64,000 nt of DNA from SIG565 sp045540055 (GTDB lineage: Bacteria; Bacillota; Clostridia; Oscillospirales; Acutalibacteraceae), in NCBI GenBank assembly GCA_045540055.1, contig JAZQGO010000011.1, positions 31,753 through 95,752 of the forward strand, read 5' to 3'. A program made the translations under genes and the position numbers. How positions within the stretch are numbered: position 1 is the first letter of the stretch; each line of letters starts with the position of its first letter. This document shows, piece by piece, positions 57,197-64,000 of this stretch. The notes beneath the pieces are model-generated. The model did not search any database and was not told the DNA's origin. It saw only the letters and a list, made by a program, of their open reading frames with translations.

Positions 57197-58062
57197 TGGC
57201 TTCTCCATTCAGAATTTCTAAAAAGACCAAAATCATTTTAGCCATACTTGTAGTGCTTTTAATTACGGTCATTACCGCCGTGAAAAACATTAACACGGCT
57301 GAAAACCAAAATGATTTTATTGAATTTATCGATGTCGGTCAGGGCGACAGCGCGCTTATTTATAGCGAAGGCTATACCGCCCTTATTGACACAGGTACTC
57401 CTATGTCTGCGACGGCAATTACCAAGACGCTAAGAGGCCATAATATTGAGAGTGTTGATGTAATGGTTTTATCGCATCCGCACGATGACCATATAGGCAG
57501 TGCAGAGTTTTTGATCGAGGAATTTAACGTCAAAAATATTATATTTTCCGATGTTCTACCAGCCAATGATGATAACGCTGAGGCGCTCAAAAACATTAAG
57601 GATACCGCTAAGTATATGGATACACAGTGCCATTATGCCAAAGAGGGAATGGTAGTTAATGTCGGCAATTTCAAGCTAACGATATTGCTTAGTGACGAAA
57701 CGGCAGAGGACGAAAATAATATGTCAATAATTCTTATGGCTGAAAACGGCGGCAGTAAATTTTTATTTACGGGCGATGCTGAGGAAAGCTGTGAGAAAAA
57801 GCTTATTGACGGTAATGTGAATTTTGATTGCGACGTGTTGAAGGTCGGCCATCATGGTAGCAGAACTTCGACTTCGCAAGACTTTCTTGATATAGCGTCA
57901 CCAAGGTACTCTGTTATTTCCTGCGGTAAGGATAATAGCTACGGACATCCTCACGATGCCGTCGTTAAACGCCTTAAAGATTCGGGTACAACAATTTTCA
58001 GAACCGACCGCTCGGGTAATATAACCATCAGGGTGACAGATGGCAAAATAGAAGTAGAATAG
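57196..58062 (+). CDS. ComEC-like MBL-fold metallohydrolase
   Basis: 288 residues. A single N-terminal membrane helix or signal anchor (about 10-30) is followed by a metallo-beta-lactamase fold like the C-terminal domain of the DNA-uptake protein ComEC: FIDVGQGDSALI near residue 40, SHPHDDHIGSAEFL near 93 (metal ligands), LFTGDAEE near 190, and VGHHGSRTSTS near 217. The competence channel domain is missing, so this is a stand-alone secreted or membrane-tethered nuclease/hydrolase homologue. Coupled to ftsK by TAATG and ten bases before the permease gene. Substrate unknown. Confidence 0.88.
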   Translation: MASPFRISKKTKIILAILVVLLITVITAVKNINTAENQNDFIEFIDVGQGDSALIYSEGYTALIDTGTPMSATAITKTLRGHNIESVDVMVLSHPHDDHIGSAEFLIEEFNVKNIIFSDVLPANDDNAEALKNIKDTAKYMDTQCHYAKEGMVVNVGNFKLTILLSDETAEDENNMSIILMAENGGSKFLFTGDAEESCEKKLIDGNVNFDCDVLKVGHHGSRTSTSQDFLDIASPRYSVISCGKDNSYGHPHDAVVKRLKDSGTTIFRTDRSGNITIRVTDGKIEVE

Positions 58063-58071
58063 TGTGAAATA

Positions 58072-58995
58072 ATGAAAACAAGTAAGTCAGTTAAATCGAA
58101 TCTATTTCTTTTTCTTGCGGCTATAATTTGGGGCTTTGCATTCGTTGCTCAATGTGACGCAGGCGACAGTATTAACCTTTTTTTATTGATTGCTTTCAGA
58201 TACATTTTAGGCTCTGCCACACTTATTCCCATAATAGTTTTATATGAGACACGCAAAGAGAAAAAAGAGTCAATAAAACCGAACAATAAAACAACACTGA
58301 TAGCAGGTGTAATTTGCGGTACTATACTGTTTATTGCGTCAAGCTTGCAGCAGTGGGGTATCAACATTAACCCCAATGCAGGCAAGGCGGGCTTTATTAC
58401 AGGTACATACACCGTTTTAGTTCCCATAATTTGTTTGATACTTTTCAAAAAAAAGACTGGTATCAATGTTATGCTCGGTGCAATATGTGCCGTGGCAGGA
58501 CTTTATCTTCTCAGCGTTCAAAATGGTATCGGCAGTATAGGCTTTGCCGATGTAGTTTTGTTTATCGGTGCTGTGTTCTGGGCGTTCCATATTATTACTA
58601 TCGATAAATTTATCGATAGGGTAAGCCCTATTAAATTTTCAAGCATTCAGTTTTTGACCTGCGGTATCTGGGGCTTAGTAGTTATGCTGATAAGCGGTCA
58701 TACTGATGTTTCGCTTATCTTCTCGCAGATAAATGATTCATTGCTACCTCTGCTTTATATGGGGCTTTGCTCCTCGGGTATCGGTTACACCTGTCAGGTT
58801 TTAGGTCAGCGTGATGCTGATCCTACGTATTCCGCCATTATACTATCAACCGAATCGGTTTTTGCGGCGGTCGGCGGCGTGTTGTTTGGCATTGATAAGG
58901 GTATGAATCTCCGCTCGTATATAGGTTGCGCAGTGATATTTATCGGTATTATACTTTCACAAATTTCATTTGACACAAAAAATAAAAAGGAATAG
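58072..58995 (+). CDS. EamA/DMT-family permease
   Basis: 307 residues with ten membrane helices in two EamA repeats (about 8-145 and 155-295). Recognisable are FLAAIIWGFAFVAQ at the start, the first repeat end GFITGTYTVLVPIICLILF, and the second repeat GLCSSGIGYTCQVLGQRDADPTYSAIILSTESVFAAVGGVL. Members export amino acids, nucleotides or other metabolites; the substrate here is not identifiable. Probably in one transcript with ftsK and the MBL gene. The stop lies within a bidirectional terminator. Confidence 0.9.
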   Translation: MKTSKSVKSNLFLFLAAIIWGFAFVAQCDAGDSINLFLLIAFRYILGSATLIPIIVLYETRKEKKESIKPNNKTTLIAGVICGTILFIASSLQQWGININPNAGKAGFITGTYTVLVPIICLILFKKKTGINVMLGAICAVAGLYLLSVQNGIGSIGFADVVLFIGAVFWAFHIITIDKFIDRVSPIKFSSIQFLTCGIWGLVVMLISGHTDVSLIFSQINDSLLPLLYMGLCSSGIGYTCQVLGQRDADPTYSAIILSTESVFAAVGGVLFGIDKGMNLRSYIGCAVIFIGIILSQISFDTKNKKE

Positions 58996-59016
58996 TCAAG
59001 CGACTATTCCTTTTTA
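58984..59016. terminator. Bidirectional intrinsic terminator
   Basis: Stem AAAAAGGAATAGTC (58984-58997) with GACTATTCCTTTTT (59002-59015), loop AAGC. It serves the permease transcript and the convergent DUF378 gene. Confidence 0.92.
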
Positions 59017-59223
59017 TTATTTTTCGATAATTTCATTTCTTTGTCTGAAAAGAAGTGAAATGCACCAAATACCTGCAAGTGCAATAACCGTGTAGATGAT
59101 TCGCGAGAGCAGTGCATCACTACCGCCGAAAATCCAGGCAACAATGTCGAACTGGAAGATACCGACGCTACCCCAGTTAACAGCACCGAGAATTACTAAT
59201 ATCAGGCAAATGCGGTCTAACAT
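59017..59223 (-). CDS. DUF378 family membrane protein (YuzA-like)
   Basis: 68 residues with two membrane helices (about 5-22 and 41-60) and the DUF378 signature LDRICLILVILGAVNWGSVGIFQFDIVAWIFGG at the N-terminus. Widespread in Firmicutes, function unknown. An AAAGGAGTT site precedes the ATG. Single gene, with its 3' end at the shared terminator. An overlapping reading frame on the same strand is a shadow. Confidence 0.9.
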   Translation of the reverse strand: MLDRICLILVILGAVNWGSVGIFQFDIVAWIFGGSDALLSRIIYTVIALAGIWCISLLFRQRNEIIEK

Positions 59224-59292
59224 AATATCAACTCCTTTGTTAGTATTTTGCTACATAAGAAGTTAAATATTCATTCGCTCTATTGGAAAATT

Positions 59293-60450
59293 TTATTTAA
59301 GCTTTTTATCGATTATGAATTGATAACGCTCGTGCGCCTTTTCGACAGCTTGTTCCCATGTGTAGTATATGTTCTCTGCTGCAGCCTTACCAAGTTTTTC
59401 AAAGAGTCCTTTTGTGTCTATCGCCTTAGCGAGAGTGTGGGCAAAGCTGTTTGGTGTCTCATCAATTAAAATGCCGTCAACGCCGTCGGTAACACCCTCA
59501 CTCGCACAGCTCCCCTTAACAAGTAAAGCAGCGCAGTCGCAGGCAGCAGCCTCTTTAACTACGAGTCCCGATGTATCATAGGTAGACGGGAATAAAAGCA
59601 GGTCTATGCAGCTATATATAGCGCGAAGCTTTTCACGATCATATATTGGGCCCGTAAAATCAACAAAATCATTAAGTCCCAAATAGTTTGAATAGTGCTC
59701 AATGGCAGCTCGGTCGGGACCGCCGCCGATGAACAGTATTTTAAATTTGTAACCGTCATTTTTAAGCAGATTAAGACCGTCAAGTATAAGCTTGATATTT
59801 TTATACCATATCATTCGACCGCAAAAGGCAAAAACAGGCACACTGCCGTCTATTTTATAAATACGCTTAATTTCAGCAATAGCCTGTTCGTCGGCTCTGC
59901 CTTTTTTGAAGTCGGTGCCGTTGGGCATAACAAAAACGTCACCCTTATATCCTAGATTTCTCAGACTATCAATTGAGCCGTGCGAAACACACCATACCTC
60001 GTCAGAATAATTTATATTATTAATAATAAACTTTTTTGAAATGGTATTAAAATGTTCGTTGTGAACGTAATTGTCTATATCAATGTCGAATTTGGTATGA
60101 TAGGTGAAAACAATTGGTGTTCTTTTACCAGCGATATAATGCGCCAACAGGCCTGACGCGAAGGGGCAGTGGTTGTGTAGAATATCGAAATTTTTAGATT
60201 TCAAATCTAAGATACAGGCAGGGGAAAAGGGGTTGCCTACACGGTAGGGCATTTTACCCCTGAATTTAACAGAAGAATATCTGTAAACCTCATAAGGATA
60301 GTTATCTATAACGTGCGGATATTCAGGTGTAATAACGGTAGGTGTACCGTATTTTTCATCAATTATATCGGCGTAGTTTTTAACGCAGTTAGCTACACCG
60401 TCAATAGTAGGGGGGAAGGAGTCATTAAGAAGTCCTATTTTCATTTTCAT
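59293..60450 (-). CDS. GT4-family glycosyltransferase
   Basis: 385 residues, GT-B fold. The N-terminal MKIGLLNDSFPPTIDGVANCVKNYADII and PYRVGNPFSPACILDLKSKNFDILHNHCPFASGLLAHY blocks and the C-terminal nucleotide-sugar site (FCGRMIWYKNIKLILDGL, FPSTYDTSGLVVKEAAACDCA) are typical. The EAAAC motif carries the donor-binding Glu. The sequence is closest in feel to diacylglycerol glucosyltransferases and mannosyltransferases of the membrane face. ATG 60450 follows AGGTGA; a GTG at 60459 is the alternative. Bounded by terminators, so a single gene. Acceptor unknown. Confidence 0.88.
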   Translation of the reverse strand: MKMKIGLLNDSFPPTIDGVANCVKNYADIIDEKYGTPTVITPEYPHVIDNYPYEVYRYSSVKFRGKMPYRVGNPFSPACILDLKSKNFDILHNHCPFASGLLAHYIAGKRTPIVFTYHTKFDIDIDNYVHNEHFNTISKKFIINNINYSDEVWCVSHGSIDSLRNLGYKGDVFVMPNGTDFKKGRADEQAIAEIKRIYKIDGSVPVFAFCGRMIWYKNIKLILDGLNLLKNDGYKFKILFIGGGPDRAAIEHYSNYLGLNDFVDFTGPIYDREKLRAIYSCIDLLLFPSTYDTSGLVVKEAAACDCAALLVKGSCASEGVTDGVDGILIDETPNSFAHTLAKAIDTKGLFEKLGKAAAENIYYTWEQAVEKAHERYQFIIDKKLK

Positions 60451-60505
60451 AGTTATCACCTAAAATATCATACCATATTCAAGGGTAAAAATCAAATGAT
60501 TATGT

Positions 60506-60540
60506 AAAAAACAGAACGGATAAACACCGTTCTGTTTTTT
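60506..60540. terminator. Bidirectional intrinsic terminator
   Basis: Stem AAAAAACAGAACGG (60506-60519) with CCGTTCTGTTTTTT (60527-60540), loop ATAAACA. It lies downstream of the minus-strand SASP gene and upstream of the minus-strand glycosyltransferase gene, so it mainly ends the SASP transcript. Confidence 0.9.
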
Positions 60541-60554
60541 ATGCTTGTCAGAAT

Positions 60555-60734
60555 TTATTTCATGCTGTTTTCGTAAGATTCGATCATCTTCTTAACCATC
60601 TGACCGCCGATAGAACCGGCCTGCTTAGATGTTAAGTCACCGTTGTAACCCTGCTTAAGGTTTACACCAACCTCGTTGGCAGCTTCCATCTTAAAACGGT
60701 TAAGAGCTTCCTTAGCCTGTGCGTTCTTTGCCAC
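60555..60734 (-). CDS. sspA: Small acid-soluble spore protein, alpha/beta type
   Basis: 59 residues starting with GTG. The chain matches alpha/beta-type SASPs, which coat and protect DNA in dormant spores: ALNRFKMEAANEVGVNLKQ at residues 10-28, then GYNGDLTSKQAGSIGGQMVKKMI near 29-51. EVG is the region cut by the GPR protease during germination. AAGGAG stands eight bases before the start. Monocistronic and closed by the terminator at 60506-60540. It was missed by simple ATG and length filters. No forespore promoter was confidently recognised. Confidence 0.95.
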   Translation of the reverse strand: MAKNAQAKEALNRFKMEAANEVGVNLKQGYNGDLTSKQAGSIGGQMVKKMIESYENSMK

Positions 60735-61084
60735 TTTGATTCACTCCTTATTAAAAAAGTATTTTATTGCGTTTGCAGTATTATTGTTATCAACCGCATA
60801 AATATTATTAAAGGGAATTTTAACTTAGACTGTAATTTTTTAGTAATTACGGTCGTTTTTTATCTCCAAAAGTGGTATTGCGCCTGATTAATGAGATTTT
60901 TGTAATGTTTCAACAAAAACTTTTAAACCCTTTGTATATTTTAGACCAAACGGCGCAAAAAAATCAAAAAACGAGGTCTATTTGTCTTGACAATGTTTTC
61001 AAGAAGTGGTAAATTTATAATGTATATTAGTATAGTACACTAAAAGTATCTATACATAAATACGAAATTATGAGGAGGTATTTT
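60735..61084. other. Intergenic region between SASP and the large surface protein gene
   Basis: A 350-base AT-rich gap between divergent genes. It should hold the SASP promoter toward 60735, which I could not identify firmly, and the surface-protein promoter toward 61010. I see no coding frame, no strong hairpin and no repeat in the middle part. Confidence 0.7.
60987..61021 (+). promoter_or_regulatory. Promoter of the large secreted protein gene
   Basis: TTGACA (60987-60992), 17-base spacer, TAAATT (61010-61015). A perfect TATAAT lies at 61016-61021 but is 23 bases from the -35. Which -10 is used is uncertain. A leader of about 60-70 bases follows and ends with GAGGAGG. Confidence 0.65.
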
Positions 61085-64000
61085 ATGAGAGCAAAAAAAC
61101 TTTCAAAAGTGTTGGCTTTTATATTGGCGTTCGCAATGATTTTTACAACATTGCCGCTTATGGCCTTCGCTACCGAAACCGAGCCTTATACGGTTTCGTA
61201 TGGCTCCCCCGCAATTCCTATGGATGTAATGACTGTGGTCGATCTTGATGATTTACAGGTCGAAATGGATTCGTCGGGAACAAAAGTTGCAGGTAATTAT
61301 ATTACTTGGTCAACAGAAAACACAGATGGCTTATATTACAACCTTAGCCAAAATACAATTACTGTATATTCTAAAGGTATATATAAGTTAATTGCAACAG
61401 CCGGTGACATTACAAAAGATGTTTATGTTGTGGCAAAAGAGGCTGACGAAACTGAATTTGTTTTGGTCGACTATGATTTTGCAGTTGATAAATTCGTTCC
61501 TGAAGAATGGAACTTGATTTATTATACAAGAAATGCTAATAGTGCAAAGGCTACAGATGGTACTAACCCCGCATACTTTACCGATAATAGCGGTAAATCT
61601 AGCGGTAATGTTCTTGTAGCTCCAAACAATGGTGCTGAAAAAGACACCTCTGGAAATGAATTATGGATAAACCATGGCGTTTTGGTTAATAACAATGAAA
61701 TTTTCAAAGATTTTGCTGACTATACTGTAGTATCTACAATCAAGGCTATAGCATCTAAAAATGATGCATATTGCGGTGAAGGTATTGTAGGTCGTGTTAA
61801 TCTGACCGAAGAAGGCGCTATCAATACAACCAAGCCCAGTGTTTTAGGTTATATTCGAAACGGTGATAATATCTATATTACCTCCGGTAAGTCAACCTGG
61901 GCTGACGGCGTAAAGACCCATGAAGAAACCTTAGTTAATTCTTCATCAAGCACTCTTGAGGAAAAATACCTGTGGTGTGATTCTAAAAAACATACTATTA
62001 CAACTGTTTTCGATGCGGATAATATTGTTTATTATTACGACACCACAGAGTTCTTTAATCTGAGCAAGGCTTCTGATTCTGTAAAAACAGCTTGGGCAAA
62101 GGAAGCTTGCTATACTGTTTCTGCAGGCTATCCCGGAATTATGGCATGGGATAATGGCGCATACATGTATGATTTTAAGGTTACACTTAATTCAACCGAA
62201 CCAGCTCCTGCGAAGCCTCTCGTTATTTATACCACAACTAACGAGTCACCGGCAATTCCGATGACAGTTAACACAAAGATTAACACAAGTGATTTAGCTG
62301 TTACCTTTGCTGACGGTACCGTTATTGCAGGTAGTGCTCTTAATTGGAAGTCAGGCAACTCGGGTGTGTATATCCAGGACGGTTATGTTGTCGCTAAGAA
62401 GACAGGCACTGTTGCGCTGACTGTTTCTAATGAAGATGGTACATACACAAGAACTGTTTATGCCGTAGTAGCATCTGCTGAAGATGCCGCTAAGGGTATT
62501 TATAAGATTTACTCTGCTGATTTCTCCAAGGGTGAAATGCCTGATGATTGGGTTATAAATACAGCGTATGCTGATACATATAGTAAACAAGGTATTGTAC
62601 CATACAAACAGATTGATTCTGAGTCTGATGATGACGGTTATATAAGAACAGGCATTGTTACGACAGATAGTAAAAGAAGTGGTAAGGATGCTAACGGAAA
62701 CCCAACATTCACGTACAACGGTAGTGACCGTCAGACTAATTGGCAGCAGTATCCTTATTTCAAGGCAGGCGTTATGGCAAGCACAATGGAAGAAGCCATT
62801 GAAAAGGGAATAATTAATGATGTGACTGACTACCTCGAGAACATGGGTGGAGGTTATATTCCTTTTGCTAGCCTCAATAATAATGTACCTGTTACTGCAT
62901 ATTACTATGTTAGTGCGTCGGGCACTGAGTGCAAACAGACCGCTGAAGGTGCTACGATTGCTGTTGACGAAGAGGGAAATAAGCTTACTAAATCTTATAG
63001 TAATGGGACTCAAGCGACTACTTATATGTATTCAAAAGATGAAATCTTTAATGATTTCAGCAATTATACGGTAGGTGCTAAATTTGCAAGGGTTACCAAT
63101 TACGGTTCCGATGCCGTTGTAGGTCTCTTAGGACGAGTAACTTATGGTTCGGAATATATTTATGATTATAGCACATTGTGTGTTGGTGTAGGCAGTAATG
63201 GTAAATTTGTATCACATGGTTTTGTTAATTCATCTAAGAGTATCTATTTTAGACACGGCTTATATGGCCGCGATTTAGTCTCGGTTGCTTCGAATACTAC
63301 TGTAAGTGCTCTTGTTTCACCTGTCGTTGTAAACAGTAGTGCAACAGCATTCGGTGAATTTACAACTAAATATCATGGTAATACCGCTACGTTGACAGCG
63401 GGTGATTACACAGTTAGTTATGATGATGTGCTTTCCACAACTGGTTCAATTGGATTTTATGCTTCAATGGGTAACTCTTTTGCGTTTAACGAAATGTACG
63501 CTACAATTAACAGCGAATATCTTGAAGAATTACCGGCAGCCATTGAGGTTAAGGGTTATACCGTAACGGAAGAATCGCCCGCATTACCTATGACTGTGCT
63601 TACTCAGGTTAAGCTTGATGAGTTTAATGTTGTTGTTGACGGCACAGAGGTGCCGGCGACTCAGCTTACTATTACTTCGGCTGATGAAACTGCTGTTAAG
63701 GTTACAAAGGATGCGGTTGCCGCTTATAAGGCAGGCACAATAGCTCTTAATGTTGAATATAACGGAAAAACTACAACTATTTACGCAGTCGTTAAAGATG
63801 CCGAAGACACCGAATGGGTACTTGTTAACCAAGACTTTACCGGTATAAATCATTCGGCGGTAACCAACGACTCGCAGGTAGCTTTCCCTGATGGTTGGAA
63901 ATCTCAGTATTTACGTAACAAGGCTTATAAAGATATTAATTATGTACGTCCGTATTCGGGTAGCGGAAGCAACCGTGTAACCAATGCACCGGGTGTTGTT
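61085..64000 (+). CDS. Large secreted repeat protein (3' end outside window)
   Basis: Open for 972 codons to the window end. A signal peptide is clear: basic MRAKKLSK, a hydrophobic core, and cleavage after residue 29 (AFA). Three tandem modules follow, starting near residues 36, 380 and 824. Each opens with a bacterial Ig-like domain marked by (S)PA(I/L)PM and a spacer (about 70-110 residues), then continues with an aromatic-rich beta domain introduced by (D/A)F...P(E/D)(E/D/G)W; those resemble jelly-roll, laminin-G-like ligand domains. Module 2 is longer (about 440 residues) than module 1 (about 344). No catalytic motif was seen. It is likely a cell-surface adhesin or a glycan-binding part of an extracellular enzyme. 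GAGGAGG precedes the ATG. Confidence 0.85.
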   Translation, partial: MRAKKLSKVLAFILAFAMIFTTLPLMAFATETEPYTVSYGSPAIPMDVMTVVDLDDLQVEMDSSGTKVAGNYITWSTENTDGLYYNLSQNTITVYSKGIYKLIATAGDITKDVYVVAKEADETEFVLVDYDFAVDKFVPEEWNLIYYTRNANSAKATDGTNPAYFTDNSGKSSGNVLVAPNNGAEKDTSGNELWINHGVLVNNNEIFKDFADYTVVSTIKAIASKNDAYCGEGIVGRVNLTEEGAINTTKPSVLGYIRNGDNIYITSGKSTWADGVKTHEETLVNSSSSTLEEKYLWCDSKKHTITTVFDADNIVYYYDTTEFFNLSKASDSVKTAWAKEACYTVSAGYPGIMAWDNGAYMYDFKVTLNSTEPAPAKPLVIYTTTNESPAIPMTVNTKINTSDLAVTFADGTVIAGSALNWKSGNSGVYIQDGYVVAKKTGTVALTVSNEDGTYTRTVYAVVASAEDAAKGIYKIYSADFSKGEMPDDWVINTAYADTYSKQGIVPYKQIDSESDDDGYIRTGIVTTDSKRSGKDANGNPTFTYNGSDRQTNWQQYPYFKAGVMASTMEEAIEKGIINDVTDYLENMGGGYIPFASLNNNVPVTAYYYVSASGTECKQTAEGATIAVDEEGNKLTKSYSNGTQATTYMYSKDEIFNDFSNYTVGAKFARVTNYGSDAVVGLLGRVTYGSEYIYDYSTLCVGVGSNGKFVSHGFVNSSKSIYFRHGLYGRDLVSVASNTTVSALVSPVVVNSSATAFGEFTTKYHGNTATLTAGDYTVSYDDVLSTTGSIGFYASMGNSFAFNEMYATINSEYLEELPAAIEVKGYTVTEESPALPMTVLTQVKLDEFNVVVDGTEVPATQLTITSADETAVKVTKDAVAAYKAGTIALNVEYNGKTTTIYAVVKDAEDTEWVLVNQDFTGINHSAVTNDSQVAFPDGWKSQYLRNKAYKDINYVRPYSGSGSNRVTNAPGVV

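Noticed and set aside
59004..59186. Second short frame overlapping the DUF378 gene on the same strand
   Set aside because: Out of frame with the DUF378 family protein, which has the ribosome binding site and a recognised signature.
62351..63013. 220-codon frame on the minus strand within the secreted protein gene
   Set aside because: Lies wholly antisense to a continuous signal-peptide protein, lacks a ribosome binding site and shows no domain-like pattern.
1..64000. CRISPR arrays, tRNA or rRNA genes, known riboswitches, prophage
   Set aside because: No regularly spaced repeats, cloverleaf, rRNA-like stretch, recognised aptamer or phage structural gene was seen while reading both strands; a covariance-model search would be needed to exclude small RNAs.

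Overview
The window looks like a chromosomal segment of a low-GC, spore-forming member of the Clostridia, most likely near the Ruminococcaceae/Oscillospiraceae. The grounds are Firmicutes gene orders (mraZ to ftsZ; ctsR-mcsA-mcsB-clpC; fakA with fakB genes), spore genes (an alpha/beta-type SASP, a YtfJ/GerW protein, an FtsK/SpoIIIE translocase), a Re-type citrate synthase operon typical of anaerobic clostridia, and strong AGGAGG-type ribosome binding sites. I found no rRNA, tRNA, CRISPR array or prophage. The one possible mobile element is a 308-bp MITE-like inverted-repeat unit. Domain calls come from motifs read by eye and were not confirmed by database search.

Layout. 0-4.4 kb: uvrA (5' end outside the window), a DUF5685-type protein, a cysteine-tailed J-domain protein and a membrane protein. 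4.4-9.6 kb: four translationally coupled genes (Re-citrate synthase, GntR/FCD regulator, aconitase, NAD-type isocitrate dehydrogenase) that convert acetyl-CoA and oxaloacetate to 2-oxoglutarate. They start from a promoter nested in the upstream terminator and overlaid with palindromic operators. 9.6-20.3 kb: mixed genes, including a sugar-type oxidoreductase, an LCP cell-wall ligase, a previously uncalled 48-residue peptide gene, an ABC-F ATPase, BrnQ, DUF2953 with YtfJ, two alpha/beta hydrolases and a GT2-GtrA fusion. 20.3-24.8 kb (minus): two FakB/DegV proteins, FakA and PlsX, a complete acyl-phosphate module.

24.9-33.7 kb is the most unusual part. It holds a hydrolase with a Cys nucleophile, a polysaccharide deacetylase, the MITE-like unit, an Sfp-type phosphopantetheinyl transferase, and a tight operon of an AMP-ligase-ACP fusion, two PlsC-type acyltransferases, a free ACP and an LRAT-fold protein, followed by a GH78-like glycosidase. 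This resembles a fatty-acyl-ACP conjugation pathway without a ketosynthase. 33.9-35.6 kb: KDPG aldolase and KDG kinase.

35.6-49.2 kb: CarD, a zinc-ribbon membrane protein and the division/cell-wall cluster (mraZ, rsmH, ftsL, a PASTA penicillin-binding protein, murE, mraY, ftsW, murG, murA, ftsQ, ftsZ), which lacks murF, murD, murC and murB. 49.2-54 kb: a tiny Cys/Gly-rich peptide and the CtsR-controlled protein quality control operon. 54-60.8 kb: TepA, FtsK/SpoIIIE, a ComEC-like hydrolase, an EamA permease, DUF378, a GT4 glycosyltransferase and a SASP gene. From 61.1 kb to the end a large secreted protein with repeated modules runs off the window.
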